Origin: CAIMUX01 sp964473865
Lineage (GTDB): Bacteria; Eisenbacteria; RBG-16-71-46; CAIMUX01
Assembly (NCBI GenBank): GCA_964473865.1
Contig: CAYYQN010000004.1
Coordinates: forward strand, 62,001 to 126,000
Direction: 5' to 3'
Length of the DNA: 64,000 nucleotides
Under the pieces are notes generated by a model. That model saw only the letters and a program-made list of their open reading frames with translations, had not been told where the DNA came from and ran no database searches. Below, piece after piece: positions 18,093 through 27,343 of the stretch (positions are counted from its first letter, which is position 1; each line of letters starts with the position of its first letter). The translations under genes were made by a program, and so were the position numbers.

Positions 18093-19645
18093 GCCGCCCG
18101 CCCTCCCACGGTGATGGCCGAGACGCGCACGGTCGGCAGGCCGAAGCTCACCGGCACCGACTGCCCGTCCTTGCCGCACGACCCGCCGCCGTCGGCGTTC
18201 ATGACGAAGTCGGATCCGACCAGATCGATCCGCTCCAGCACCCGCGGTCCATTTCCGGTCAGATTGGCGTCCTTGACCACGGCGGTCAGCTTCCCGTTCT
18301 CGATCAACCGCCCGCTGCGCAAGTAGAAGGTGAAGTCGCCGCCTCCGATGTCGACCTGGCCGTTGGCGAACTCCTCCGCGTAGAGGCCGCGCGCCACCGA
18401 GGCCACGATCTCCTCCGGATCGCGCGAGCCGGCGAGCATGTAGGTGCTGCGCATCCGCGGCACGGGCGGGTAGCGGAACGATTCGCGGCGGCCGGAGCCG
18501 GTGCGCGCGACGCGGTAGAACGCCGCCGAGATCCGGTCGTGCAGATACGAGCGCAAGACGCCGTTTTCCACGAGCACGGTGCGCTGGGCCGGCGTCCCCT
18601 CGTCGTCGATGTTGAGCGAGCCCCGCAGCCGCCCCGTGGTGCCGTCGTCCACGATGGTGACCTCCGGGGCGGCGATCCGCTCGCCGATGCGACCGGAGTA
18701 GACCGAGGTGCCCTTGCGATTGAAGTCGGCCTCCATTCCGTGGCCGATCGCCTCATGCAGCAGGATGCCCGAGTTCCCCGCGGCCAGCACGACCGGCATC
18801 TCGCCGGCGGGGGCCGGCACGGCGTCGAAGAGCCGGATAGCGCGGGCCGCGGCATCCCGTGCCGTTGCCGCCACGCGCTCCGGCGTGAACCAGGCGAACG
18901 CCTCCCGGCCGGAGAGAAAGCGCACCCCGGTCTCCGAACGATCGCCCACGCGGGCGACGCAGGTGACGGAGAAAAGCCCCATCGGCCGGTCGTCCTCCGC
19001 CAGCGTTCCTTCGGAGTTGGCCACGAGGATGCGCGAAGCGGAGTCGTTGAAGCTGATCGTGACCCGGGCGATCCGGGGGTCGTGGGCGCGCGCGGCGGCA
19101 TCCGCGGCCTGCACCAGCGGGACCTTGCGATCCACCCCGATGGCGGACCAGGGCACTTCCACGGGATACCGGCTTTCGTAACGGGTCTCAGACCACGGGC
19201 CCGTGACCGCGCCGGCGCCGCTGTCGGCCACCGTCGCCGCGGTGGCGGCCGCGGCCATGAGCGCCGCCTCGGAGAGCTCCTCGGTGTAGGCGAAGCCGGT
19301 GGCGTCTCCCTTCAGCACGCGGATTCCCGCGCCGAGCAGGACTTCGGCGTGGGCCCGGTTGACGATCCCGTCCTCCAGGCCGAGGTGGCGGCCGACGGTG
19401 TGCTCGAGATAGACCTCGGCGAAGTCGCCTCCCCGCGCCAGAGCGCGGCCCAGAGTCTTCTGCAGGAGCGCTCGGCCCACGCCGAACCGCTCGAACCCGT
19501 CGTTTGAGGCCAGGGCCGACGGGGCTTGTCCTCCGAGGAGCGCCGGGCGTCCCCAGCCGCCGCGAGCCGCACCCGGAAGCAGGACGAAGGCCGTGCCGGC
19601 GCCGAGTTGTCGTAGGAACGCGCGGCGGTCGAGCTGATGTCGCAT
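18089..19645 (-). CDS. tldD: TldD metalloprotease with a Tat signal
   Basis: 518 aa. The zinc motif HEAIGH is at 297-302 in NSGILLHEAIGHGMEADFN, as in TldD. Other hallmarks are NIDDEGTPAQRTVLVENG, MRSTYMLAG and GGSCGKDGQSVPVSFGLP. The N-terminus MRHQLDRRAFLRQLGAG, followed by a hydrophobic stretch to PGAARG, is a twin-arginine signal, whereas E. coli TldD is cytoplasmic. If exported, it would have to fold in the cytoplasm and might carry TldE with it. The start at 19645 is supported by GGGAGG upstream. TldE follows with a 4-base overlap. Confidence 0.9.
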   Translation of the reverse strand: MRHQLDRRAFLRQLGAGTAFVLLPGAARGGWGRPALLGGQAPSALASNDGFERFGVGRALLQKTLGRALARGGDFAEVYLEHTVGRHLGLEDGIVNRAHAEVLLGAGIRVLKGDATGFAYTEELSEAALMAAAATAATVADSGAGAVTGPWSETRYESRYPVEVPWSAIGVDRKVPLVQAADAAARAHDPRIARVTISFNDSASRILVANSEGTLAEDDRPMGLFSVTCVARVGDRSETGVRFLSGREAFAWFTPERVAATARDAAARAIRLFDAVPAPAGEMPVVLAAGNSGILLHEAIGHGMEADFNRKGTSVYSGRIGERIAAPEVTIVDDGTTGRLRGSLNIDDEGTPAQRTVLVENGVLRSYLHDRISAAFYRVARTGSGRRESFRYPPVPRMRSTYMLAGSRDPEEIVASVARGLYAEEFANGQVDIGGGDFTFYLRSGRLIENGKLTAVVKDANLTGNGPRVLERIDLVGSDFVMNADGGGSCGKDGQSVPVSFGLPTVRVSAITVGGRAA

Positions 19646-19798
19646 CGTGAGGTCCTCCCGGGGAGGATCATGCCAGATCTGCCCGGGCCGGGAAAGGACG
19701 CCGCGGCGGGGTTGGCTGCGTTCTTCCGGCTCTTGCTGGCCCTGCACCGGCAACCCTGCGCGAGCCGAAGGCGGCTTGCGACGTGGAGGATTGACCGA

Positions 19799-20431
19799 TC
19801 AGGGCGGGGCTCGGTCCCCCGGGGGAGGCGTGGGCCGCAGCTCCGCGCAGAGCACCGGCGGCAGAAGATCGCGATTGGCGTGAGTCACCTCAAAGACCCG
19901 AGAGGTCCGAGGAGCGCACCGCTCCGCGAGCGCTTCTACGAGACTCGGCCGGACCACCGCGACCACCGCGGATCGGGGATGTCGTGCGATCTGCGGAATC
20001 AAAGGCGCGAATCCGAGGCCAAAGGTGAGCTCCAAAGGCCCGATCTCATCGATGATGACGAGATCCGCTCCCGTGTCGAAGGCGGCGCGCGCCGCCCGAA
20101 TCCCCAGCGCCAGCACGGTGGCGTCCATGGAGAACGGCCCGACCCGGGGTCCGCCGAGATCTCTCCCGGTCGCGGCCAGCCGATGCTGGGCGCCGGCAGG
20201 ATGCGGAAGAACCCCGTCCGCCGCATTCGGAGCGCCGATCGGTCGGCCGGGAGCGCTCACTTCCACCAGCCAGAGACCCAGGGTGGCGCCGGACTCGTCC
20301 CGGTCGCGTCGGGTCAGGAACCCTCCGCAGCGGATGCCCCGCCCGGCCGCGAGGCTGCACAGCGCAGAGCAGAGCTGGGACTTTCCGACCCCGACCTCGC
20401 CGGTGAGGAGAATCAGCGGGGGTGTGCCCAT
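19799..20431 (-). CDS. THEP1-family nucleoside-triphosphatase
   Basis: 210 aa. The P-loop GEVGVGKS is at residues 11-18 and the family signature IIDEIGPLEL serves as Walker B; CGGFLTRR also fits. THEP1 proteins are small P-loop NTPases hydrolysing nucleoside triphosphates in vitro, with unclear cellular roles. The C-terminus is slightly extended and proline-rich. It precedes TldD by 153 bases on the same strand and is divergent from the TIGR03790-type lipoprotein gene 72 bases away. Confidence 0.82.
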   Translation of the reverse strand: MGTPPLILLTGEVGVGKSQLCSALCSLAAGRGIRCGGFLTRRDRDESGATLGLWLVEVSAPGRPIGAPNAADGVLPHPAGAQHRLAATGRDLGGPRVGPFSMDATVLALGIRAARAAFDTGADLVIIDEIGPLELTFGLGFAPLIPQIARHPRSAVVAVVRPSLVEALAERCAPRTSRVFEVTHANRDLLPPVLCAELRPTPPPGDRAPP

Positions 20432-20503
20432 GGCGCGGATTGTAGACCCGCGGGAGATCTTCGAGTGGTCCTGGACCGCGTCCCGGGGGCAGAATGGAGC
20501 CCC

Positions 20504-21688
20504 ATGTCATCCCGGAGTTGCAGCAGCCCCGATCCGCCCGGCAGCGGTCGGTCGCCGCGGGTGCTTCCCTTGCTTGCCGCCTTCGCGCTGGTCGCGGCGT
20601 GCTCTCCCGACCCCGTGCCCGGCCGGGCGCCCGCGCCTCCCTCCACTCCCGCTCATCTTCGCGTCCTGGTGGTGCACAACGCGCGCGATCCCGGCTCGAT
20701 CCGGGTGGCCGATCACTACAGCGCGTGCCGGTCGATCCCGGCCGAGCACCGCGTGGCGATCGACATCGATCCCTTCGAGGAGGTCGCCCTGGCGGAGTAC
20801 CAGGGGCGAGTCGAGCTGCCGGTCCGCCGCTTCCTCCGGGAAATCGCACCCGGGGACTCCATCGACTACATCGTGCTCGCGCGGGGCGTCCCCCTTCGGA
20901 TTCGGGAGAACGGGGCTGCCGTCGACGCGCTTCTGGGCGCCATGGACCTGGCGGCGGAGCCGCCGCGGGGCCGCAGCCCGGCCGAGCTGCGTCGGCTCGC
21001 CAATCCGTATTTCCGGGCGACGCGCCGCTTTCGGCACCGGGAGTTCGGCACCTATCTCGTGACCCGGCTCGACGGGTACGACGTCGCCGACGCCATGGCT
21101 CTTGTGGATCGCGCGCTTCTGGCCCGGCCCGAGCGCGGGCCGTTTCTGTTCGATCTCGATCCCCGCCGCGATGTCGAGGACTACCGGGTTTTGAACGACG
21201 CGGCCCGGCAGGCGGCTGCCTCTCTGCGGGCGCGGAGCCTGCAGGTGGTGCTGGAGGAGACGGAGGCGTTTGTGTCGGGAGGCCGGCCGCTGACGGGGTA
21301 CTTCTCGTGGGGCAGCAACGATCATGCGTTCGACCTGGCGACCTACCGCGCCCTGCGTTTCCGCCCCGGCGCACTCGCGGAGACTGCCGTGAGCACGTCC
21401 GGGCGCACCTTCCGGCCGACCACCGGCGGCCAGAGCCTGGTGGCCGACCTGGTGGCGCGCGGGGTGACGGGGGTCAAGGGCTACGTGTCCGAGCCGCTCA
21501 CCGCGAGTCTCTGCCGGGCGGACATCCTCTTCGATCGCTACGTCGCCGGGTACACGCTGGCCGAGAGCTTCGCCGCTGCTTCCCCGCTGGTGAAGTGGAA
21601 GGATGTCGTGGTGGGAGATCCCCTATGCGCGCCCTACGCTCCGGCGGACCCGCCGGAACGAGGCGACCGGCGCGCGTCGCCCGACTAG
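20504..21688 (+). CDS. TIGR03790-type lipoprotein
   Basis: 394 aa. The ATG at 20504 gives a lipoprotein signal: LPLLAAFALVAACS with the lipobox Cys near residue 33. The mature part begins LRVLVVHNARDPGSIRVADHY and continues with IPAEHRVAIDI, IDYIVLARGVPLRI, a central GYFSWGSNDHAFD and VKGYVSEPLTASL, matching the uncharacterised TIGR03790 family seen in large-genome environmental bacteria. The function is not known. The stop codon overlaps the convergent zinc-ribbon gene by 4 bases. Confidence 0.75.
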   Translation: MSSRSCSSPDPPGSGRSPRVLPLLAAFALVAACSPDPVPGRAPAPPSTPAHLRVLVVHNARDPGSIRVADHYSACRSIPAEHRVAIDIDPFEEVALAEYQGRVELPVRRFLREIAPGDSIDYIVLARGVPLRIRENGAAVDALLGAMDLAAEPPRGRSPAELRRLANPYFRATRRFRHREFGTYLVTRLDGYDVADAMALVDRALLARPERGPFLFDLDPRRDVEDYRVLNDAARQAAASLRARSLQVVLEETEAFVSGGRPLTGYFSWGSNDHAFDLATYRALRFRPGALAETAVSTSGRTFRPTTGGQSLVADLVARGVTGVKGYVSEPLTASLCRADILFDRYVAGYTLAESFAAASPLVKWKDVVVGDPLCAPYAPADPPERGDRRASPD

Positions 21689-21918
21689 TCGCGGTCGTGG
21701 TGCCGGCCGAGGTGGCCGTCGAAGTCTCCGTCCAGCGCGAGATCCAGGTCCACGATCTCCTCTTCCGAGTCCGGAATCTCGTCCCCCTCGAGCTCCGCCA
21801 GCTCTTCGAGGTTTTCGATCCTCTCGTAGCACTCCGGGCACTCGATCTCTCCGTCCGTGACCTCGTCGAGATCGATTTCCACGGCTTCTTCGCAGTGTGG
21901 GCAGCGAATGGTGACCAT
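21685..21918 (-). CDS. small acidic zinc-ribbon protein (CPxCG type)
   Basis: 77 aa. Two metal knuckles, IRCPHCEE and IECPECYER, spaced about 20 residues, are followed by a long run rich in Glu and Asp and a His-containing end. The start at 21918 follows GGAGGA. Short CPxCG proteins are common hypothetical proteins thought to bind zinc; no partner is known. It is convergent with the lipoprotein gene, sharing 4 bases at the stops. Confidence 0.75.
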   Translation of the reverse strand: MVTIRCPHCEEAVEIDLDEVTDGEIECPECYERIENLEELAELEGDEIPDSEEEIVDLDLALDGDFDGHLGRHHDRD

Positions 21919-22089
21919 GGCGGATCCTCCTCGGCCGGGAATCATCCACGCCGGCGCTCTGGATGCAACCGAAAACCTCGCGCCACCTCACGGCCTGAGG
22001 CTTCGAGCCCCCGCGCATGCGATCGGCCGGCCATGGCGGGTTCTGGAGCTTCCCGGAGCGTGGGGAGCGGGTACAATCGCTCCGTGCGG

Positions 22090-24867
22090 ATGCCACTTCC
22101 GATCGACGCGGTGATCGACTCGATCATCGATTCCCTTCGGGCGCAGCCGGCGCTGGTCCTGAAGGCGCCGCCCGGGGCGGGAAAGACCACTCGAGTCCCG
22201 CCGGCGCTGCTCGACCGGAGGCTCGCGTCCGGCGGTCGAGGAATCACGGTCCTGGAACCGCGACGCCTCGCGGCGCGCACGGCGGCCGCCCGGGTGGCCG
22301 CAGAACGCGGTGGCGCGCTGGGGGAGGAGATCGGCTACCGAGTCCGATTCGAGGCGGCGGTCTCCCCGCGCACGCGAATCACGTTTGTGACCGAAGGAGT
22401 GATGGTGCGCCGCCTGCTCGCCGATCCGCTGCTGGCGGACACGGCGGCGGTGGTTCTGGACGAGTTCCACGAGCGGAGCGCACAGGCCGACCTGATCCTC
22501 TCGTTTCTGCGTGAGTTGCAGGAGACGGTACGGCCCGATCTGCGAGTCGTGGTCATGTCGGCGACGCTGGATCCTTCGCCGATCTCCCGGTTCCTGGGCG
22601 GCTGTCCCGTGATCGAGAGTGAAGGGCGGGTCTTCGACGTGCAGGTCGAGCATGAGACCGGTCTCGGGAACCGTCCGATGGAGGCCCGGGCGGCCGAAGC
22701 CGCCGCCAGACTCATCGCCGCCGAACCGCTCGGTTCGGTCCTGGTCTTCATGCCGGGCGCGTCGGAGATCCGGCGGACCATGCAGCTGGCCGGTCCGATG
22801 GCCGCGGCCCGCGGGTTCGACCTGTGTCCACTCCACGGCGACCTCCCGTCTGAGGAGCAGGACCGGGCGGTGCGCGCCGGCCGCCGCCCTCGCCTGGTTG
22901 TCGCGACGAACGTTGCCGAAGCGTCGGTCACGGTGGAAGGGGTGACCGGAGTCGTGGATTCAGGGCTCGCCCGGGTGTCGCGCCGCGATCCCCGCAGCGG
23001 GCTCAACCGGCTCGCGACTGTGCGCATCTCCCGGTCGTCCGCCCGCCAACGTGCCGGCCGCGCCGGACGGGTCGCGCCGGGGCGCTGTGTGCGCCTCTTC
23101 ACCGCCGCGGAATTCGCGGCCCGACCGGAGACGGATGAACCGGAGATCCGTCGGATCGATCTGGCCGAGATCCTGCTGGCTCAACTCGCCTGGGCGGAGC
23201 GCGACCCGTTCGCGTTCTCCTGGCTGGACGCGCCCGAGCCGCGGGCCTTGCGCCGGTCGCTCGAACTCCTGCGGCAGCTGGGGGCCATCGAGCGCGCCTC
23301 GCCGGACGACTGTCCAGCGCTCTCAGCCGACGGCCGCGCCATGTTGCGCTGGCCCTTGCACCCGCGCCTCGGTCGGATTCTGGTGGAGTCCGAGCGGAGA
23401 GGATGCCGCGGCGAAGCGGCGACGCTCGTGGCCCTCCTGTCGGAGCGGGACATCCGGCTGCAGACCCGCGTGCGATTCGAACCGGACAGAGAAGACGTCT
23501 CTGACGCGGGCGCGGGGGGAACGGGCGGCGTGACGAGCGGCGGCGCGGCGCGTGCGAGCGGGGGCTTCGAGGCCGAGGCGCCCTCGGTTCGAGCCGAAGC
23601 GGCGACCCGGGGGAGTTCGGATCTCCTGGAGCGGCGGGACGACCTGGAGGCGGCCGCCCGGCTGCGATTCGAGCCGGCCGCGGTGCGGGCGCTCGGGGTC
23701 GATCGGCGCGCCGCCCTGCGCGTCTGGCGCGTGGCGGAGCAGGTGCGGGGGCGAACCCCGCGCGCGAAGCAGGCGGTGCCGGAGGAGGTTCTCCTGCGCT
23801 GCCTCCTCAGTGGCTATCCGGATCGGATTGTCCGTCGCCGGGAGCCGGCTGCCCGCGACGGGTTGATGGTCGGCGGCGTCGGGGCGCGCCTCGATGAGGC
23901 CTCGGTCGTGCGGGATGGCGAATTCTACGTCGCCCTGGAGGCGGCGCCGTGCACCGGCGGGTCGGGGAGACTCGTCGCGGTGCGCCAGGCGTCCCTGGCG
24001 CGGCGCGAGTGGCTCGAGGATCTGGACCCCGGATTGGTGCGGGAAGAAGACCAGACCGAGTTCGATCCCGGGACCGGCCGGGTGGTCGGGCTTCGTCGTC
24101 GTCTGTTCCTCGACCTCGTCCTGGACGAGCGCACCACCGGCTCCGTCGACCCCGCGAAAGCCGCTGAGCTCCTGCATCTGGCCGCGTCCCGATCTCCGGC
24201 GGATGCGATCGCCCTGAGTCCGGACCTGGCGCGGTGGTTCGCCCGCGTGCGCTGGCTCCTCGGGGTTCGTCCGGAGCTCGCGGCGTCATTCCCGGCCGGC
24301 GAAGCCCCCGCGCCCGTATCGAACGATCCGGTGGTCGAGGCAACGGGACCGCTCTGGCCGTGGGTCCTGGAGGAGCTGCGGCCCCTGTGCCTCGGGCGAA
24401 GAAGCCTCTCCGAGCTGCGGGATGTCGGGATCGAGGAGGTGCTCTCCCGATCGCTGCCTGGAGACGTGGCCGCGGCTCTGGCGAGTCTGGCGCCGGAGCG
24501 TTTGACGTTGCCCAGCGGCCGCGCCGCCCGCCTCGAGTATCGTCCGGCGGACCCGCCGATCCTGGCGGCCCGCGTGCAGGAGTTCTTCGGCAGCACGGAG
24601 ACGCCCCGGGTGGGAGCGGGAACGATTCCGGTTTTGCTCCACCTCCTGGCGCCCAGCTTCCGCCCGGTGCAGGTGACCACCGATCTCCGGTCGTTCTGGG
24701 CTACTGTCTATCCCAAGATCCGCGTCGAGCTGCGCCGGCGCTATCCGCGGCACGCCTGGCCGGACGATCCGCTGACTGCCGCGCCGCTGTCCGGTCCGCG
24801 GCGGCGGGAGGCGAAGGCGGAAGGGTCGCCGTCGGCGCCGGTAGCGGGGAAGCGGCGCCGTCCGTGA
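22090..24867 (+). CDS. hrpB: ATP-dependent RNA helicase HrpB
   Basis: 925 aa DEAH-box helicase. Motif I is PPGAGKTT, motif II is DEFH in VVLDEFHERSAQADLI, motif III is MSATLDP, motif V is ATNVAEASVTVEGV and motif VI is QRAGRAGR; the HrpB C-terminal domain follows, with the end matching VQVTTDLRSFW and LRRRYPRHAWPDDP. The protein is longer than usual partly because of an Ala/Gly-rich insert at about residues 465-520. The chosen ATG at 22090 has no strong ribosome-binding site; GTG at 22084 is an alternative. It is transcribed away from the zinc-ribbon gene. The cellular role of HrpB is not settled. Confidence 0.93.
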   Translation: MPLPIDAVIDSIIDSLRAQPALVLKAPPGAGKTTRVPPALLDRRLASGGRGITVLEPRRLAARTAAARVAAERGGALGEEIGYRVRFEAAVSPRTRITFVTEGVMVRRLLADPLLADTAAVVLDEFHERSAQADLILSFLRELQETVRPDLRVVVMSATLDPSPISRFLGGCPVIESEGRVFDVQVEHETGLGNRPMEARAAEAAARLIAAEPLGSVLVFMPGASEIRRTMQLAGPMAAARGFDLCPLHGDLPSEEQDRAVRAGRRPRLVVATNVAEASVTVEGVTGVVDSGLARVSRRDPRSGLNRLATVRISRSSARQRAGRAGRVAPGRCVRLFTAAEFAARPETDEPEIRRIDLAEILLAQLAWAERDPFAFSWLDAPEPRALRRSLELLRQLGAIERASPDDCPALSADGRAMLRWPLHPRLGRILVESERRGCRGEAATLVALLSERDIRLQTRVRFEPDREDVSDAGAGGTGGVTSGGAARASGGFEAEAPSVRAEAATRGSSDLLERRDDLEAAARLRFEPAAVRALGVDRRAALRVWRVAEQVRGRTPRAKQAVPEEVLLRCLLSGYPDRIVRRREPAARDGLMVGGVGARLDEASVVRDGEFYVALEAAPCTGGSGRLVAVRQASLARREWLEDLDPGLVREEDQTEFDPGTGRVVGLRRRLFLDLVLDERTTGSVDPAKAAELLHLAASRSPADAIALSPDLARWFARVRWLLGVRPELAASFPAGEAPAPVSNDPVVEATGPLWPWVLEELRPLCLGRRSLSELRDVGIEEVLSRSLPGDVAAALASLAPERLTLPSGRAARLEYRPADPPILAARVQEFFGSTETPRVGAGTIPVLLHLLAPSFRPVQVTTDLRSFWATVYPKIRVELRRRYPRHAWPDDPLTAAPLSGPRRREAKAEGSPSAPVAGKRRRP

Positions 24868-24940
24868 TCCCGGGTCCTTCCGGGACCTGGACTCGCGGTC
24901 GGGAATCCGGGAAGAGGATGCGGAGAGGAGATACCGCGGG

Positions 24941-25813
24941 GTGGAACCACGGGAGCGCGATGGCCGGTCGGGAGAGCCGGCGACACGCGGCGTAGGACAA
25001 CGGGAGCGCGATGGCCGGTCGGGAGAGCCGGCGACACGCGGCTTGGGGCGCCATGCCGATGGGCTGGCGGGCCGGCCCTGGGAACGGCGCGCTCCGGCGC
25101 TGCGGACGATGTTCGAGGAGATCGCCGGCGACTACGACCGGCTGAACAGCTGGCTCAGCCTGGGGCTCGACCGCCGGTGGCGGGATGCCGCGGCCCGCGC
25201 GTTGCACCCGCTTCCCCCGGGACCGGTCCTCGATCTGGCATCCGGCACCGGCGCGTTGCTCCCCCCGCTGGCGCGGCGAACGCGGCGGCCGCTGGTTCGC
25301 CTCGACCTGTCCGCGTCCCTTCTGCGCCGGGTCGAGGAGACGCCGCCTCGCCGCCGGCCAGGCGGCGGCCCGAAGGCGGGTGACCGGGGCTCTCCGCACC
25401 CTGCTCCCGCCATCGTCGGTGAAATGGATCGCCTGCCGTTTTGCGATGCCGCGTTTGCCGGCGTGGCGCAGGCGTTTGCCCTCCGGCACTGCCGGGAAAC
25501 CGACCCGTTCCTGCGCGAGCTGTACCGGGTTGTGCGGCCGGGGGGAACGGTGGTCCTTCTCGACATGCGGGTCCCGCGGGGCGGCGGCCTCCAAGCGCTC
25601 TACCGGGGCTACTTCTGCCGCATCCTCCCCCGACTCGCGGCGCTCCTCGGGGGAGATCGGGCGGCCTACGAGATGATGGTGGCCTCGGTGCGGGCGTTGC
25701 CGGCGGAGGCGGCGCTCATCGAGGCGTTCCGCCAGGCCGGTTTCGTCGAGGTCGAGAGCCGGCCGGGCATCTTCGGTGCAGTCCGGTTGCTGCTCGGACG
25801 CCGGCCGGAGTAA
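24941..25813 (+). CDS. MenG/UbiE-type methyltransferase
   Basis: 290 aa from the GTG at 24941 (GAGAGGAG 10 bases upstream) or 234 aa from the ATG at 25109. The conserved core starts MFEEIAGDYDRLNSWLSLGL and has the SAM motif VLDLASGTG, then DRLPFCDAAFAGVAQAFALRH and RELYRVVRPGGTVVLLDM, typical of C-methylation of menaquinone or ubiquinone precursors. It is the class I Rossmann type acting in the cytoplasm or at the membrane. The first 40 residues consist of a 17-residue unit repeated twice in frame from a 51-bp tandem duplication, which makes the long start less certain. No quinone biosynthesis genes are adjacent. Confidence 0.8.
   Translation: MEPRERDGRSGEPATRGVGQRERDGRSGEPATRGLGRHADGLAGRPWERRAPALRTMFEEIAGDYDRLNSWLSLGLDRRWRDAAARALHPLPPGPVLDLASGTGALLPPLARRTRRPLVRLDLSASLLRRVEETPPRRRPGGGPKAGDRGSPHPAPAIVGEMDRLPFCDAAFAGVAQAFALRHCRETDPFLRELYRVVRPGGTVVLLDMRVPRGGGLQALYRGYFCRILPRLAALLGGDRAAYEMMVASVRALPAEAALIEAFRQAGFVEVESRPGIFGAVRLLLGRRPE
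24950..25042 (+). repeat. tandem 42-bp identical copies, period 51 bp
   Basis: Copies at 24950-24991 and 25001-25042 are identical over 42 bases and separated by 9. The 51-base period keeps the frame and gives two RERDGRSGEPATRG units at the start of the methyltransferase. Confidence 0.9.
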
Positions 25814-25904
25814 ACCGGAGCCGGAACCGCCGCTGGCGGAGCCCGGCGTCGATCGCCTAGAGTCATGAGACCAGCCTGGCTGGCGTCGTTTTCGGGAGGG
25901 ATCC

Positions 25905-26354
25905 GTGGTTGTCGGGGTAGGTGTCGACATCGTGGAGGTGGAGCGGGTGGCCGCGGTGGCGCGCCGTCACGGGGAGCGTTTTCTGCGGCGTGTCTTCACG
26001 TCCCTGGAGGTGACTCGCTCGCACGGAAACCACGATCAGTACCTCGCATCGCGGTTTGCCGCCAAGGAGGCTGCCTTCAAGGCGCTGGGGACCGGTTGGG
26101 GCGGGGGGGTGAAGTGGACCGAGGTGGAGGTCGACAACCTGGCTTCCGGGGCCCCGGTCATGACCCTGACGGGCGCGGCCCAAGCCCGAGCGGCAAGCCT
26201 CGGCGTCACCCGCATCCATGTCACGATCAGTCACACGGCGGGACATGCCATGGCCCAGGTGCTGTTCGAGGGGCCATTCGCGGAACGAGTCGAGGGCGAG
26301 CGCGGGGAGGCCGGCGCGTCTGCCCCGACGACGGCAGGGGGAGAGGCAGGATGA
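25905..26354 (+). CDS. acpS: holo-[acyl-carrier-protein] synthase
   Basis: 149 aa. It transfers 4'-phosphopantetheine from CoA to apo-ACP. The N-terminal VGVGVDIVEVERV carries the metal-binding Asp, and YLASRFAAKEAAFKALGTG carries the KEA motif with the Mg-binding Glu; IHVTISHTAGHAMAQVL closes the core. A 30-residue Ala/Gly/Glu-rich tail is extra. The GTG at 25905 is preceded by GGGAGGG. The stop overlaps the next gene as ATGA, beginning a three-gene coupled operon. Confidence 0.93.
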   Translation: MVVGVGVDIVEVERVAAVARRHGERFLRRVFTSLEVTRSHGNHDQYLASRFAAKEAAFKALGTGWGGGVKWTEVEVDNLASGAPVMTLTGAAQARAASLGVTRIHVTISHTAGHAMAQVLFEGPFAERVEGERGEAGASAPTTAGGEAG

Positions 26355-27343
26355 GCACGTTGCGAGACTGCAGAGAGTCCGGGGCGAGTTCTCGGATCAG
26401 GATTGGAAGGCTTCTCTTCCTGGTCGGTCTGGGAACGATGGTGTGCGTTTCCGTGCCGGCCCGCCCGGCGCGCGCGCAGTCCGGAGCGGGCGACTCGGGC
26501 CCCACGGCGGTCTTGCCGCCGAGGTACCGCATGCCGGCGGTCCTCCCGGAGCAGTTCGCATCCTTCGCGGGCGATTCGCTCCGGGCCTGGGCCCGAGCCG
26601 CGATGCCGAAGGTTCGAGACCGCGCGGCCCTCTTCGCCGCCGTCCAGGAGCTCCTCCGCATGGACGCCCGTTTCGCGGAGCGGGTGGCGAAGGTCTATCC
26701 GCGAGGTCAACTGGAGTGGATCACGATCACGGATCGGGCCGGCGACACGCTGGCCGTGGAACTGGCTCCGGTGCTTGCCGCCTATCGCAAGGTCAATCCG
26801 GAGGAGGTTCTGACCGGGGGGCGCATCGCCTTCGAAGACCAGATGTCGCAGCTCGTCAATCCGCCGGGCCGGATGCTCGGCTTTCACGTGGTTGCGCTCG
26901 CGAATCGGGCCCTGGCCCAGGCCGACTCGCTCCTGTCGTTCGGCGGCGCGGCCGATGTCGCGGGGGTGCAGGACGGGGCCCTGCGCGCGCTGCAGGACTG
27001 GGTGGAGCTGTATGGCCAGGTGCACGCCGACGTGATCGCCCGGCACGAAAGCCACCTGAGCGCCGAAGACTGGGTGCTCCTGCGTCTCCAGGACAACTGC
27101 GGCAACGCCGGTCCCGATGTCTGGCGCATCAAGGAGATGTATGTCGCCAAGGTGGGAGTCGATTCGACGGTGACGCCTCCCGAAGAGCAGTTCGCCCACG
27201 AGTACACCCTCGCCTCGTTGAAGTGCCCGACTGACACGCGGGTGGTCTATCTCGACATGCCGCTGCTCCAGGCGGCACAGAGGGAGATCTATCAGCGCAC
27301 GCGGGGGAAGGAGGCCGCGGGGGAGAACAACCCGCCGCGATGA
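26351..27343 (+). CDS. exported protein of unknown function
   Basis: 330 aa, not recognised. A basic N-terminus and the hydrophobic LLFLVGLGTMVCVSVPARPARAQ form a signal peptide of about 43 residues. The mature part is mostly helical, with LRAWARAAMPKVRDRAALFAAVQELL, a middle segment VELAPVLAAYRKVNPEEVLTG and two cysteines (DNCGN, LKCPT) near the C-terminus. It is coupled by 4-base overlaps to acpS upstream and a glycosyltransferase downstream, so a role in envelope biogenesis is possible; that is inference from position only. Confidence 0.7.
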   Translation: MSTLRDCRESGASSRIRIGRLLFLVGLGTMVCVSVPARPARAQSGAGDSGPTAVLPPRYRMPAVLPEQFASFAGDSLRAWARAAMPKVRDRAALFAAVQELLRMDARFAERVAKVYPRGQLEWITITDRAGDTLAVELAPVLAAYRKVNPEEVLTGGRIAFEDQMSQLVNPPGRMLGFHVVALANRALAQADSLLSFGGAADVAGVQDGALRALQDWVELYGQVHADVIARHESHLSAEDWVLLRLQDNCGNAGPDVWRIKEMYVAKVGVDSTVTPPEEQFAHEYTLASLKCPTDTRVVYLDMPLLQAAQREIYQRTRGKEAAGENNPPR

